From assembly GCA_023146365.1 (NCBI GenBank), contig JAGLCE010000103.1, forward strand, positions 1 to 17,477: a stretch of 17,477 bases of DNA. The letters are read 5' to 3'. This document shows, piece after piece, positions 1 through 9,528 of the stretch (its first letter is position 1; the number at the start of each line of letters is the position of its first letter). The DNA comes from Endozoicomonadaceae bacterium (lineage in GTDB: Bacteria > Pseudomonadota > Gammaproteobacteria > Pseudomonadales > Endozoicomonadaceae). Both the position numbers and the translations under genes were made by a program. Under the pieces are notes generated by a model. The model made no database searches. It was not told where the DNA came from and saw only the letters and a list, made by a program, of their open reading frames with translations.

Positions 1-1
1 C

Positions 2-46
2 AATAGCACCAATAGCACCAATAGCGCCAATAGCGCCAATAGCGCC
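2..46 (+). repeat. 9-bp tandem repeat, five copies (AATAGC[AG]CC)
   Basis: Five direct 9-bp units run from base 2: two AATAGCACC followed by three AATAGCGCC. The array may continue beyond the window. It is in frame with the downstream gene and encodes Asn-Ser-Thr / Asn-Ser-Ala. The unit is a multiple of three, so copy-number change would alter protein length without breaking the frame. Confidence 0.9.
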
Positions 47-1426
47 ACATCATTGGATACATACTCTTCTGATCAAACAAAATACACACAACAAACTAAA
101 CCAGATGTATTTGAAGACGTTAATTCATCGAATACTAACGATTGTTTTCAGAAAGACACAAGTAGAGACGAAACCCTCCAACTATACAGCGATGTCGATA
201 ATTCTTCTGATAATATTGTGGTGGAAAATGATTCGAAACCTATTAATCCCACCAAGGATCAAGCACTAAATAAATCAACCCATTCCACAACAAAAACTCA
301 CAAAACAGTTGAAATAAAACCTGAAACGTCAATTGAAAATGACACAGATACTAAGCATGTGTATCAAACAGGCTATATTTGCGAATTATTTAAAAATATT
401 TATACATGCTTACTGAGCTTTTTGAATAGTTGCCTCATCAAATTTAAATCGTTTTTTATACTCAGTCCCAGCACTGTTCAACCTTCCCCCCCTATCAATT
501 TACATTATGACAATAGTGATATTAAAATCAATTGGAGTGACGATGACGATGATAACGAATCAGAATCTATCGATAAGGACGAACAATGCAATATCCTCGA
601 ATCTACTACTTATATTAATGCAGAAAACATTTGTCAAAATAGCCATGAAGCAGCACATAATCAGCCGAACAACAATGAAACACCATCAACATTAATGAGT
701 ACAGACAAAACAACAACAAATAGTACAGACAAAACAACAACAAATAGTACAGACAAAACAACAACAAATAGTACAGACAAAACAACAACAAATGATAACT
801 TGTCACAACAGCAGGATTCATCGGTCAACGATGAAAGTAATAATAAATCCGTTAGTAAACGTCATAAAAAACATGCTTCTACTCTAAATTCAGAAGAGAG
901 AGAATACTTCAAAAAAGCCGTGAAGTCTTTCCATGGACTTTGTCACCATGTTGAAATCTTAAACGGTCATATTAAAATAATTCCAACTTTATATCTCACA
1001 GATAAAATAAGGCACATCGCTAATAAAATTAATCCAATGCTTGTAACTATTCGTCAATGCACTACTGATATTGAAAAACACACTACTTCCTTGATTACAC
1101 TAAACAAAGGAAAGATAAATAAAGCACATCTTATGGAAAAAATATTCCAATCTGCATTAGATTCTTGTAAAGATCTTCAATATGACGACACACTACCATT
1201 TTTTCGGAATTATATTATTACCCATATGGAAAGAACACATTCTAGTATGTCTGATCCAGTAAACATCAATCCTACAATAGCTGTTCTATTGCAAAAACAT
1301 TGTAATTGGCTTGTGGCACGTACATTGGGTGCAGTATTATCGAGCATTCCTAGCTTTTCATTAAAACTGGATTGCCCTTATCAGATACTTTTGGACGCTT
1401 TTAATAGTCATATTAATGAAACTTAG
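2..1426 (+). CDS. Low-complexity repeat protein of unknown function, 5' end outside the window
   Basis: The frame is open from base 2 with no stop or convincing start. A TTG at 53 is possible, but the reading continues upstream through five NS[TA] codon triplets, so the gene very probably begins before the window; 474 codons are visible. Numbering from the TTG codon: the first ~280 residues are rich in S, T, N, D and K. They include a hydrophobic stretch at about 113-139 (possible membrane or hairpin segment), an acidic run WSDDDDDNESES at 161-172, four STDKTTTN-type repeats at about 216-247, and a basic KRHKKH patch at 269-274. Residues ~280-457 look like a folded, mostly helical domain that I do not recognise. 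The gene is far more AT-rich than its neighbours and ends at a good terminator. Composition and repeats resemble secreted effectors or surface proteins of host-associated bacteria, but this is inference; no export signal is visible because the N-terminus is missing. Confidence 0.75.
   Translation, partial: NSTNSTNSANSANSATSLDTYSSDQTKYTQQTKPDVFEDVNSSNTNDCFQKDTSRDETLQLYSDVDNSSDNIVVENDSKPINPTKDQALNKSTHSTTKTHKTVEIKPETSIENDTDTKHVYQTGYICELFKNIYTCLLSFLNSCLIKFKSFFILSPSTVQPSPPINLHYDNSDIKINWSDDDDDNESESIDKDEQCNILESTTYINAENICQNSHEAAHNQPNNNETPSTLMSTDKTTTNSTDKTTTNSTDKTTTNSTDKTTTNDNLSQQQDSSVNDESNNKSVSKRHKKHASTLNSEEREYFKKAVKSFHGLCHHVEILNGHIKIIPTLYLTDKIRHIANKINPMLVTIRQCTTDIEKHTTSLITLNKGKINKAHLMEKIFQSALDSCKDLQYDDTLPFFRNYIITHMERTHSSMSDPVNINPTIAVLLQKHCNWLVARTLGAVLSSIPSFSLKLDCPYQILLDAFNSHINET
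698..793 (+). repeat. 24-bp perfect tandem repeat, four copies
   Basis: Four identical 24-bp units begin at 698, 722, 746 and 770 (unit starts AGTACAGACAAAAC). They encode STDKTTTN four times within the left-edge protein. Identity at synonymous positions suggests recent slippage or duplication. There is no spacer between copies, so this is not a CRISPR array. Confidence 0.95.
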
Positions 1427-1452
1427 AGAAATGTAAAAAAAAATCAACGATT

Positions 1453-1479
1453 GCGATGCGCTTGCATCGCCTATTTTTT
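1453..1479 (+). terminator. Rho-independent terminator after the left-edge gene
   Basis: Perfect 7-bp arms GCGATGC and GCATCGC enclose a GCTT loop and are followed by CTATTTTTT, 27 bases after the stop codon at 1424-1426. An A-tract lies on the 5' side of the stem, so it may also work in reverse. The rest of the 1427-1684 gap is AT-rich spacer with no gene that I can see. Confidence 0.85.
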
Positions 1480-1684
1480 ATACCCCACTTAGGATCAGAA
1501 ATAAATAACTAGATTATTAAATTTACAGGCATTGCTTAGCATTCCATTAAAAAAACAAACATCAATTTAATAACTATATGTCTTTGACTACTCCGTTTTC
1601 ATTCACAGTTATACTTATTTCCTACTCCCATTTCAAACAAAATATCATTATAATTGTCTCGAACATTTATCCAGGAGCCTGACG

Positions 1685-1960
1685 ATGAGCCGTATTATAC
1701 ACTGCGCCAAACTCAAGAAAAAAGCGCCAGGATTGGATGCTCCCCCATACCCTGGCGAGAAGGGCAAATGGATCTATGAGAATATCTCCCGTAAAGTCTG
1801 GACGCAGTGGACCCAGCACCAAACTCGGCTAATCAACGAAAAACACCTGAATTTACTCGACCCTCCTACCCGCAAATACTTAAGTGAACAGATGGACAAC
1901 TTTTTTGCCGGTAGCGACTACGACATGGCCGAAGGCTATGTGCCAGAAAAAAATGACTAA
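1685..1960 (+). CDS. yggX: YggX, probable Fe(II)-trafficking protein
   Basis: A 91-residue protein matching the YggX family along its full length. It has MSRIIHC at the N-terminus with the conserved Cys7, then PPYPGEKGKWIYENIS, then WTQWTQHQTRLINEKHLN, and it ends EGYVPEKND. YggX is a small cytosolic protein linked to iron-sulphur cluster protection and oxidative-stress resistance; in Salmonella and E. coli it works alongside MutY-related damage control. The start is supported by AGGAG seven bases upstream (CCAGGAGCCTGACGATG). In enterics and pseudomonads yggX lies beside mutY on the same strand. Here mutY is nearby but convergent, with tRNA-Phe between them, so the two cannot share a transcript. 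The family name is secure; the biochemical role of YggX is only partly defined. Confidence 0.95.
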   Translation: MSRIIHCAKLKKKAPGLDAPPYPGEKGKWIYENISRKVWTQWTQHQTRLINEKHLNLLDPPTRKYLSEQMDNFFAGSDYDMAEGYVPEKND

Positions 1961-1985
1961 CTGACTAACTAAAGGGCTCTTTCGC

Positions 1986-2011
1986 ATAAAGTGTACGCCA
2001 GTACACTTTAT
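1986..2011 (+). terminator. Strong hairpin after yggX, probable terminator
   Basis: Perfect 11-bp arms ATAAAGTGTAC and GTACACTTTAT enclose a GCCA loop, 25 bases after the yggX stop. The 3' arm ends TTTATT but no long T-run follows, so termination efficiency is uncertain. It separates yggX from the tRNA promoter. Confidence 0.6.
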
Positions 2012-2038
2012 TCCACTAAAAAAATTCTCTCCCAAGTG

Positions 2039-2069
2039 TTGACTCTCTAAGCATAAAACAGTTTAATAC
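2039..2069 (+). promoter_or_regulatory. Probable sigma-70 promoter of tRNA-Phe
   Basis: TTGACT at 2039-2044 and TTTAAT at 2062-2067 are separated by 17 bases. A GC-rich discriminator (CCGCCGC) follows, as is usual for stable-RNA promoters under stringent control. The tRNA begins about 28 bases after the -10 box. Confidence 0.6.
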
Positions 2070-2094
2070 CGCCGCATTGGCACATAACCATAAC

Positions 2095-2170
<76 letters not shown>

Positions 2171-2180
2171 TGTTTAAGCT

Positions 2181-3233
2181 TTAAAGGCTTTTAGCGAGCT
2201 GGCTTAACAGTTTCATAACAGGAACAGGTATGCCCAACCACTCGGATGATATTACAGATGCCCAGCACCACAGGTTGTTTCCACGGACTTCCTCAGCAGT
2301 GAATGCTTTCACGGGCGTAATATCTAGATGATAGTGGCTAAAGGTATGCCGGAAAGATGGCCAGGTTTCAAAGCCATAAAGCTGTATTTCTGTTATCTCT
2401 TCAGCACGTTTATCTAACACATCATTCATGCCCAGCTCCGGAAAACTCCACAACCCTCCCCAGATACCTTGAACAGGTCTTTTTTTCAGCAGGGCCTCGC
2501 CTTGATGATTAACGACCATCAGCATCCGCACCTGACGCTCTGGCAGGATTTTCTTTAATTTTTGTCCTGGGTAGGACGCAATGTCTCCCTTGGCGTGTGC
2601 CATGCAGCTTTCCTGTAGGGGACAAAGATTGCAAGTAGGACGTGTACGGATACAAATCATTGCCCCGAGGTCCATCATGGCCTGAGTATACTGGGGAAGG
2701 CGCTCCTGTGGCGTATGCTGTTCTGCGATCTCCCAAAGCTTATTTGCAACAGCACTTTGCCCCGGCCACCCTTCAACAGCATAATGACGAGCCAGAACCC
2801 GTTTAACATTGCCATCCAGAATAGGCGCACGAACCGCCATACTAATGCTCGCGATTGCGCCTGCCGTTGAGCGACCAATCCCCGGTAATTCCATCAGCCG
2901 CGCTACAGACCGAGGAAACTCTCCGCCAAACTTTTTCACAACATGGCAGGCTGCTTTATGCAGGTTACGGGCACGACTGTAGTAACCGAGACCGCTCCAC
3001 AAACACAGAACATCATCAACCGAGGCTACAGCTAGTGCGAAAACATTCGGAAACCGTTCCATGAATACTTCAAAATAGGGAGCGGCGGTTTTGACTTGGG
3101 TCTGTTGCAACATAACTTCACTGACCCAGACCCGATAAGGGGTAATATTCTGTTGCCAAAGCAGATGCTTACGACCGTGAAGGTCGTACCAGTCGAGCAC
3201 TCGCTGACTAAAAACTTTGTCGGTTTCTTTCAT
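2181..3233 (-). CDS. mutY: MutY, adenine DNA glycosylase
   Basis: A 350-residue protein with all MutY hallmarks. It removes adenine mispaired with 8-oxoguanine in base-excision repair. The N-terminal glycosylase domain has HGRKHLLWQ, SEVMLQQTQV with the catalytic Glu (about residue 39), the helix-hairpin-helix LPGIGRSTAGAI and the catalytic Asp in LDGNVKRVLAR. The [4Fe-4S] cysteines follow as C-x6-C-x2-C-x5-C in CIRTRPTCNLCPLQESC. The C-terminal ~120 residues form the NUDIX-like 8-oxoG recognition domain (KKRPVQGIWGGLWSFPE). The length is normal. I chose ATG at 3233; a TTG directly before it (3236) would add one residue. Neither has a strong Shine-Dalgarno. The gene is convergent with tRNA-Phe, and upstream lies a 313-bp gap holding DnaA-box-like sequences. 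Confidence 0.97.
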   Translation of the reverse strand: MKETDKVFSQRVLDWYDLHGRKHLLWQQNITPYRVWVSEVMLQQTQVKTAAPYFEVFMERFPNVFALAVASVDDVLCLWSGLGYYSRARNLHKAACHVVKKFGGEFPRSVARLMELPGIGRSTAGAIASISMAVRAPILDGNVKRVLARHYAVEGWPGQSAVANKLWEIAEQHTPQERLPQYTQAMMDLGAMICIRTRPTCNLCPLQESCMAHAKGDIASYPGQKLKKILPERQVRMLMVVNHQGEALLKKRPVQGIWGGLWSFPELGMNDVLDKRAEEITEIQLYGFETWPSFRHTFSHYHLDITPVKAFTAEEVRGNNLWCWASVISSEWLGIPVPVMKLLSQLAKSL

Positions 3234-3546
3234 CAAATCAACATTTTTGTAAAAGCCTATTATCCTGTTTTTATTGAATCAGCGAAAGCTGTGAATTTCT
3301 GTGGATAACCTTATTTTCTACCCATAAAACTCACTGAAAAAAGTGGTTAACTTATCAACAAGTTACTCACACGGTTGATCGCCAGATTAACTCTGCCTTC
3401 CCGTGAAGATGGTCAATGGCTATTGATTACGCTCAGGAAAATTGACCAGACCTGCATACCGTTAATATGTCGATCATACTCGACAGTGTCCATCACTCAT
3501 GACCGGAACGGTTCATGATTAAAGTGAGTCGTCCAAGGAAGTTGTT
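3234..3546. other. Gene-free gap with DnaA-box-like 9-mers and a hairpin
   Basis: There is no credible gene between mutY and the SPOR protein. It holds a perfect DnaA box (TTATCCACA on the minus strand) at 3300-3308. It also holds TTATCAACA at 3352-3360 (one mismatch) and two weaker matches at 3342-3350 and 3363-3371. Near the SPOR-gene stop, an imperfect hairpin at 3498-3517 (CATGACCG/CGGTTCATG, GAA loop) could mark the 3' end of that minus-strand transcript, but it has no T-run. Confidence 0.6.
3300..3371. promoter_or_regulatory. Cluster of DnaA-box-like sites upstream of mutY
   Basis: TGTGGATAA at 3300-3308 is an exact consensus DnaA box on the minus strand. TTATCAACA at 3352-3360 is 8/9. 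AGTGGTTAA at 3342-3350 and TTACTCACA at 3363-3371 are 7/9. Four matches in 72 bp of non-coding DNA is more than chance suggests; function is inferred only. The exact box lies 67 bp upstream of the mutY start. Confidence 0.45.
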
Positions 3547-6645
<3,099 letters not shown>

Positions 6646-6742
6646 TTCTTTTCCAATGTCAACTCTTTAAATGTATATTATTATTAAATATTTGCAAGCT
6701 CAATAAAATGATAAAACACTTGCATAAATGCATCACAATCTC

Positions 6743-6770
6743 AAATAACACTATGCATACAGTGTTATTT
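6743..6770. promoter_or_regulatory. Perfect 10-bp inverted repeat upstream of the SPOR gene
   Basis: AAATAACACT and AGTGTTATTT are perfectly complementary arms separated by 8 bases that contain ATGCAT. The repeat lies about 100 bp upstream of the SPOR-protein start in an AT-rich gap (6646-6920). It could be an operator for that gene or a weak terminator for the upstream panM-like gene; the AT-rich stem without a T-run favours a protein-binding site. Confidence 0.5.
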
Positions 6771-6920
6771 TCACAACACACGTTGTTAATGTTTTTAAAA
6801 AATTTATCCGGTACGTTTGTCCATAAAAATATTAGCGCCAAGCAAGATGACCAAGCACACCGGCCAACAAGCTTGTGATGAAAATCTGAATGATATTATG
6901 GCCTGCGAATAAACAGACGA

Positions 6921-7325
6921 CTAAAGTTTTGCTTGTAACCAAGCGGGTAGATCATTGCGCTGCTGATGTTTTGGTATAGAAAAACATAACGCTCGATTTT
7001 GCTGATTGGCGATCTGACCTACCACCTCCATGAGACGCTTGCCAACCCCCCTGTTACGGGTGACCTTCCGAACACATAAATGCATCGCCTGAAAAATGTG
7101 AGATTGCCTTGTTACGCTAACAGCACCCAGAAGACGACCATTAAAGCGTGCAACGTAAAAGTTTGTATAAGTGTTTGGACGAAGCGTGCTGAGCAAATTC
7201 GAGGCGTCATGAACGTCGCAATAGCTAGGCAACAGTCCAGCAGGTGCATCTTGGTATATCTTCTGCAAATCGCCAAGATCCATTGTGGAAGGCCGAGATG
7301 AAAGTGTTCCTACAATAATAGGCAT
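6921..7325 (-). CDS. panM: PanZ/PanM-like GNAT protein (PanD maturation factor / acetyl-CoA sensor family)
   Basis: 134 residues from the ATG at 7325. The match to E. coli PanZ is direct: MPIIVGTL...DLGDLQKIY at the N-terminus, YVARFNGRLLGAVSVT in the middle, then LCVRKVTRNRGVGKRLMEVV with the GNAT acetyl-CoA loop R-x-R-G-x-G (residues ~90-95). In E. coli PanZ binds acetyl-CoA and promotes self-cleavage of the aspartate decarboxylase proenzyme PanD, and it limits the mature enzyme, so it controls beta-alanine and CoA supply. The frame is open to 7490, but I chose 7325 because the alignment begins there, CAGG lies ten bases upstream, and the extra 55 residues look non-coding. The family call is good; the exact function outside enterics is uncertain because many PanD enzymes mature without PanZ. 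It lies in the same direction as ytjB but 544 bp away. Confidence 0.75.
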   Translation of the reverse strand: MPIIVGTLSSRPSTMDLGDLQKIYQDAPAGLLPSYCDVHDASNLLSTLRPNTYTNFYVARFNGRLLGAVSVTRQSHIFQAMHLCVRKVTRNRGVGKRLMEVVGQIANQQNRALCFSIPKHQQRNDLPAWLQAKL

Positions 7326-7869
7326 GAACGCTGTACCTGAAAAAATGACGGGATCCACAACATCCACTGAACCTGAAAACAGTAAAAGATTGTTCAGGCT
7401 GATGGTACGCTCAGAGACAAAGCTGTCACTACTTGTAATAATCTGAAATGATGCGCTCAGAGACCTACTGCCAATAACAACACTCCGCACCCTGACCGCA
7501 AGCGACAGTTATTTGAAATAGAACTTTGATACTGATCTGTTCCGGTAATTTTCCCAAGACCACCCGCTATGCACGGATCACACTAGGTGTGGATAACTTT
7601 CAAGTAATGAATATTCCTCATCCACTTAAAACCGTATTCAAGACTTTCATGTGCACTGCGCAGACGATATCAACACTTTATCCACAGGGCCGTCAACCAA
7701 GATATAGAAGTACACAGATCACTATCAGTGGATAACTGTTGCATCGTCAAAGGCGCGCAGCGTGTGAATATGAGAGGGTCCAGTGATGATCCGACACAAG
7801 TCGCCCGCCGTTATTGTAAATGACCGTTGTCATCCCTGCTGCTGGGTGTGCGAAGACTCAATGGCCCGA
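7326..7869. other. 544-bp gene-free stretch with DnaA-box-like sites
   Basis: I see no credible gene here; the short open frames lack ribosome sites and protein-like composition. The stretch contains two exact DnaA boxes, further near matches (see the separate entry) and five GATC sites between 7534 and 7871. It probably also contains the promoter of the panM-like gene, though I see no clear -35/-10 pair. Confidence 0.6.
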
Positions 7870-8011
7870 TCAAGCTTCTTGTTCTTCTTTCACTTCCTTC
7901 ACTTTTTGCGCTTCCAGCACGCCCAGAACTTTTTGTACTTTCTGTACTTTCTGTTTACCCAATAAATTAATGCACTGTTGGTCAATCAAGTTATCAACAG
8001 GTTCATCCACA
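7588..8011. promoter_or_regulatory. DnaA-box cluster between panM-like gene and ytjB
   Basis: Exact boxes: TGTGGATAA at 7588-7596 (minus) and TTATCCACA at 7678-7686 (plus). One-mismatch boxes: AGTGGATAA at 7727-7735, and TTATCAACA at 7991-7999 and TCATCCACA at 8003-8011, the last two inside the 3' end of ytjB. A two-mismatch site is at 7618-7626. That makes six sites in 424 bp with mixed orientations. No strongly AT-rich unwinding element is obvious. Binding by DnaA is inferred from sequence only. Confidence 0.45.
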
Positions 8012-9285
8012 CCGGTTACCTCCCATATTCCGCTCCCATAATCGCTTTTCTTTGTGATAATACCAACCGTCTGCACCATCGACTGATCTACAAAAAGCTG
8101 TTCATTGTCATCCAGACTTGCTAGCAGAAGTGCCTTGCTGCCCGCAGAGTCCTTCAAGGCTGGATGCGTATCGCTCGGGGTGAGCGAATCAGCAATAGTA
8201 ATGCCAATACCACTTTTCAATCGAGCCACGGCATGCTCAGGCTGGTGAGACAGAAGTGCTTTTATCAGCAGAGCACAACAAACCGCATTAAAAGCATAAT
8301 CGCTGTTATTCGACTCATCGAAGTAAATAAACGCATTGCCTTCGGCAGAGTAAGTCAGCTTGCCCCCGTAAAGCTGGGCGGCCTTGTTCACCAACGGCAC
8401 TTGATGACGGATCAGCTGATGCAACTCCATGGTTGACAGACATTGACGCAGTTTGCCGAAATTACGGAATCGTACTGCCAGCAAGACCATTTCACTAGAG
8501 ATTTCCGGCACGGAAAGTGATTGACTGGAAGCACTTGTTTCTAGTTTTGAGTAACCACCAACGCTTTCCGAGGCAGTAGGCTGTATGGTTTCCCGAGTAA
8601 TCAATAACTCCAATTGTTTAACCAACCGTTGAAGCTCATCCTGAATAATGTCATCACACGCTTTTTCGCCACCGCAAAGACCTTCAAGCTGACGAATGGC
8701 TCGTTGCAACAGGCGTGTCCGATTACGGCTGTAATTGATGATCAGCACCGCGCCGATCAACAAAACCATAACACTAAACGCAACAATGATGACGGTCGCA
8801 TCTGTCGCCGGACGAGTCAGTTGCTGTTCATCCAATTGAAGCCGGACATACCCTGCAATAGCCTTCTGATAATTAATAGGTTCGGAATACATAATATAGC
8901 GGTCATCAAGATCAACACTCTCTTTTTCAGCAACCGCCAGTCTACTGTTATCAATGCTGTAGATGGCAGCGCTTGCCACGTAAGGTTTCTTGATCAAGTC
9001 ATTAAGTAGAAGAGTCAGGCTAAGCCGGTCGCCAGTAATCAGCATATCTGTGGCGATGCGGGCTGTTTGTTGTGCCAGCGCAGTGCCCAAGAGCTCAGTA
9101 TGGTGACGACTGGCATTGTTGATCTCTCGAATGGAGACAGCCGTGAACAGGCTCAAGCTGGTCAGCATCAGAATCAGAAAAAGAGTAATAAGCTGCCTGC
9201 CCAAGGAGAGCCAAGTAAAGCTTAACACCCATCGGAAACGACGGGCAACAGCAGAAAAGTATGAAGTATCTCTTATTTGACTCAC
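7870..9285 (-). CDS. ytjB: AhpA/YtjB-family membrane protein with degenerate nucleotidyl-cyclase-like domain
   Basis: 471 residues. The N-terminal half fits the YtjB (formerly Smp)/AhpA family: a basic start, transmembrane segment ~31-52, a periplasmic domain ~53-162 (TALAQQTARIATDMLITGDRL, split over residues 68-87), and a second transmembrane segment ~163-185. The gene is divergent from serB, the arrangement known in E. coli. After a linker, residues ~265-425 follow the class III adenylate/guanylate cyclase fold: MVLLAVRFRNFGKL, then LYGGKLTYSAEGNAFIYF, then YAFNAVCCALLI. Both metal-binding Asp positions are replaced (Arg in AVRF, Asn in EGNAF), so catalysis is unlikely. The tail 443-471 is a Lys/Glu/Val-rich pseudo-repeat (QKVQKV...QKVKEVKEEQEA). 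The start is GTG at 9285; an in-frame stop lies just upstream and no good Shine-Dalgarno is visible. The biochemical role of the family is unclear. Confidence 0.8.
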   Translation of the reverse strand: MSQIRDTSYFSAVARRFRWVLSFTWLSLGRQLITLFLILMLTSLSLFTAVSIREINNASRHHTELLGTALAQQTARIATDMLITGDRLSLTLLLNDLIKKPYVASAAIYSIDNSRLAVAEKESVDLDDRYIMYSEPINYQKAIAGYVRLQLDEQQLTRPATDATVIIVAFSVMVLLIGAVLIINYSRNRTRLLQRAIRQLEGLCGGEKACDDIIQDELQRLVKQLELLITRETIQPTASESVGGYSKLETSASSQSLSVPEISSEMVLLAVRFRNFGKLRQCLSTMELHQLIRHQVPLVNKAAQLYGGKLTYSAEGNAFIYFDESNNSDYAFNAVCCALLIKALLSHQPEHAVARLKSGIGITIADSLTPSDTHPALKDSAGSKALLLASLDDNEQLFVDQSMVQTVGIITKKSDYGSGIWEVTGVDEPVDNLIDQQCINLLGKQKVQKVQKVLGVLEAQKVKEVKEEQEA

Positions 9286-9407
9286 GAAGGTCTACGCTAG
9301 TTGCTGATAATGATGATCAACCAATATTGACGCTGCAAGCAGTCATGATGCAAACATTATTTTCATCTGGACGTGTATTTTCCATTAATGGATGCCTGTT
9401 CATGGCA

Positions 9408-9422
9408 GATCAGCGCCTGATC
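9408..9422. promoter_or_regulatory. Short inverted repeat in the ytjB/serB divergent region
   Basis: GATCAG-CGC-CTGATC, 6-bp arms with a 3-base centre, lies in the 243-bp gap between divergent ytjB and serB. It contains two GATC sites. It could be an operator half, but it is short enough to arise by chance. Confidence 0.3.
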
Positions 9423-9450
9423 AATCGATTTTTCCTGATAACGGCCAGAT

Positions 9451-9466
9451 TTGCATGCGCATGCAA
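9451..9466. promoter_or_regulatory. Perfect 16-bp palindrome upstream of serB
   Basis: TTGCATGCGCATGCAA is its own reverse complement with no central gap. It ends 62 bases before the serB start and about 165 bases from the ytjB start, so it could serve as an operator for either gene. No regulator is identified. Confidence 0.5.
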
Positions 9467-9528
9467 CCATCGGGTCGGTTAAAATGCCACCATGATACAT
9501 TCCCCATAAATACCGTTGAGAGGTTCAT

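Noticed and set aside
698..793. CRISPR array
   Set aside because: The repeats are directly adjacent with no spacers, and no cas gene is present.
615..821. Minus-strand open frame across the 24-bp repeats
   Set aside because: It is the antisense reading of the STDKTTTN repeats; its CLYYLLLF repeats are a product of the array.
6659..6841. 60-residue minus-strand frame upstream of the SPOR gene
   Set aside because: No ribosome site, AT-rich composition, and it spans the inverted repeat; best explained as regulatory DNA.
7326..7490. A 55-residue N-terminal extension of the PanZ-like protein
   Set aside because: The family alignment begins at the ATG at 7325; the extension is serine- and valine-rich with no family match and no better ribosome site.
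7326..8011. Calling the DnaA-box cluster the chromosomal origin
   Set aside because: No AT-rich unwinding region is obvious and none of the usual origin neighbours is present; reported only as a DnaA-box cluster.
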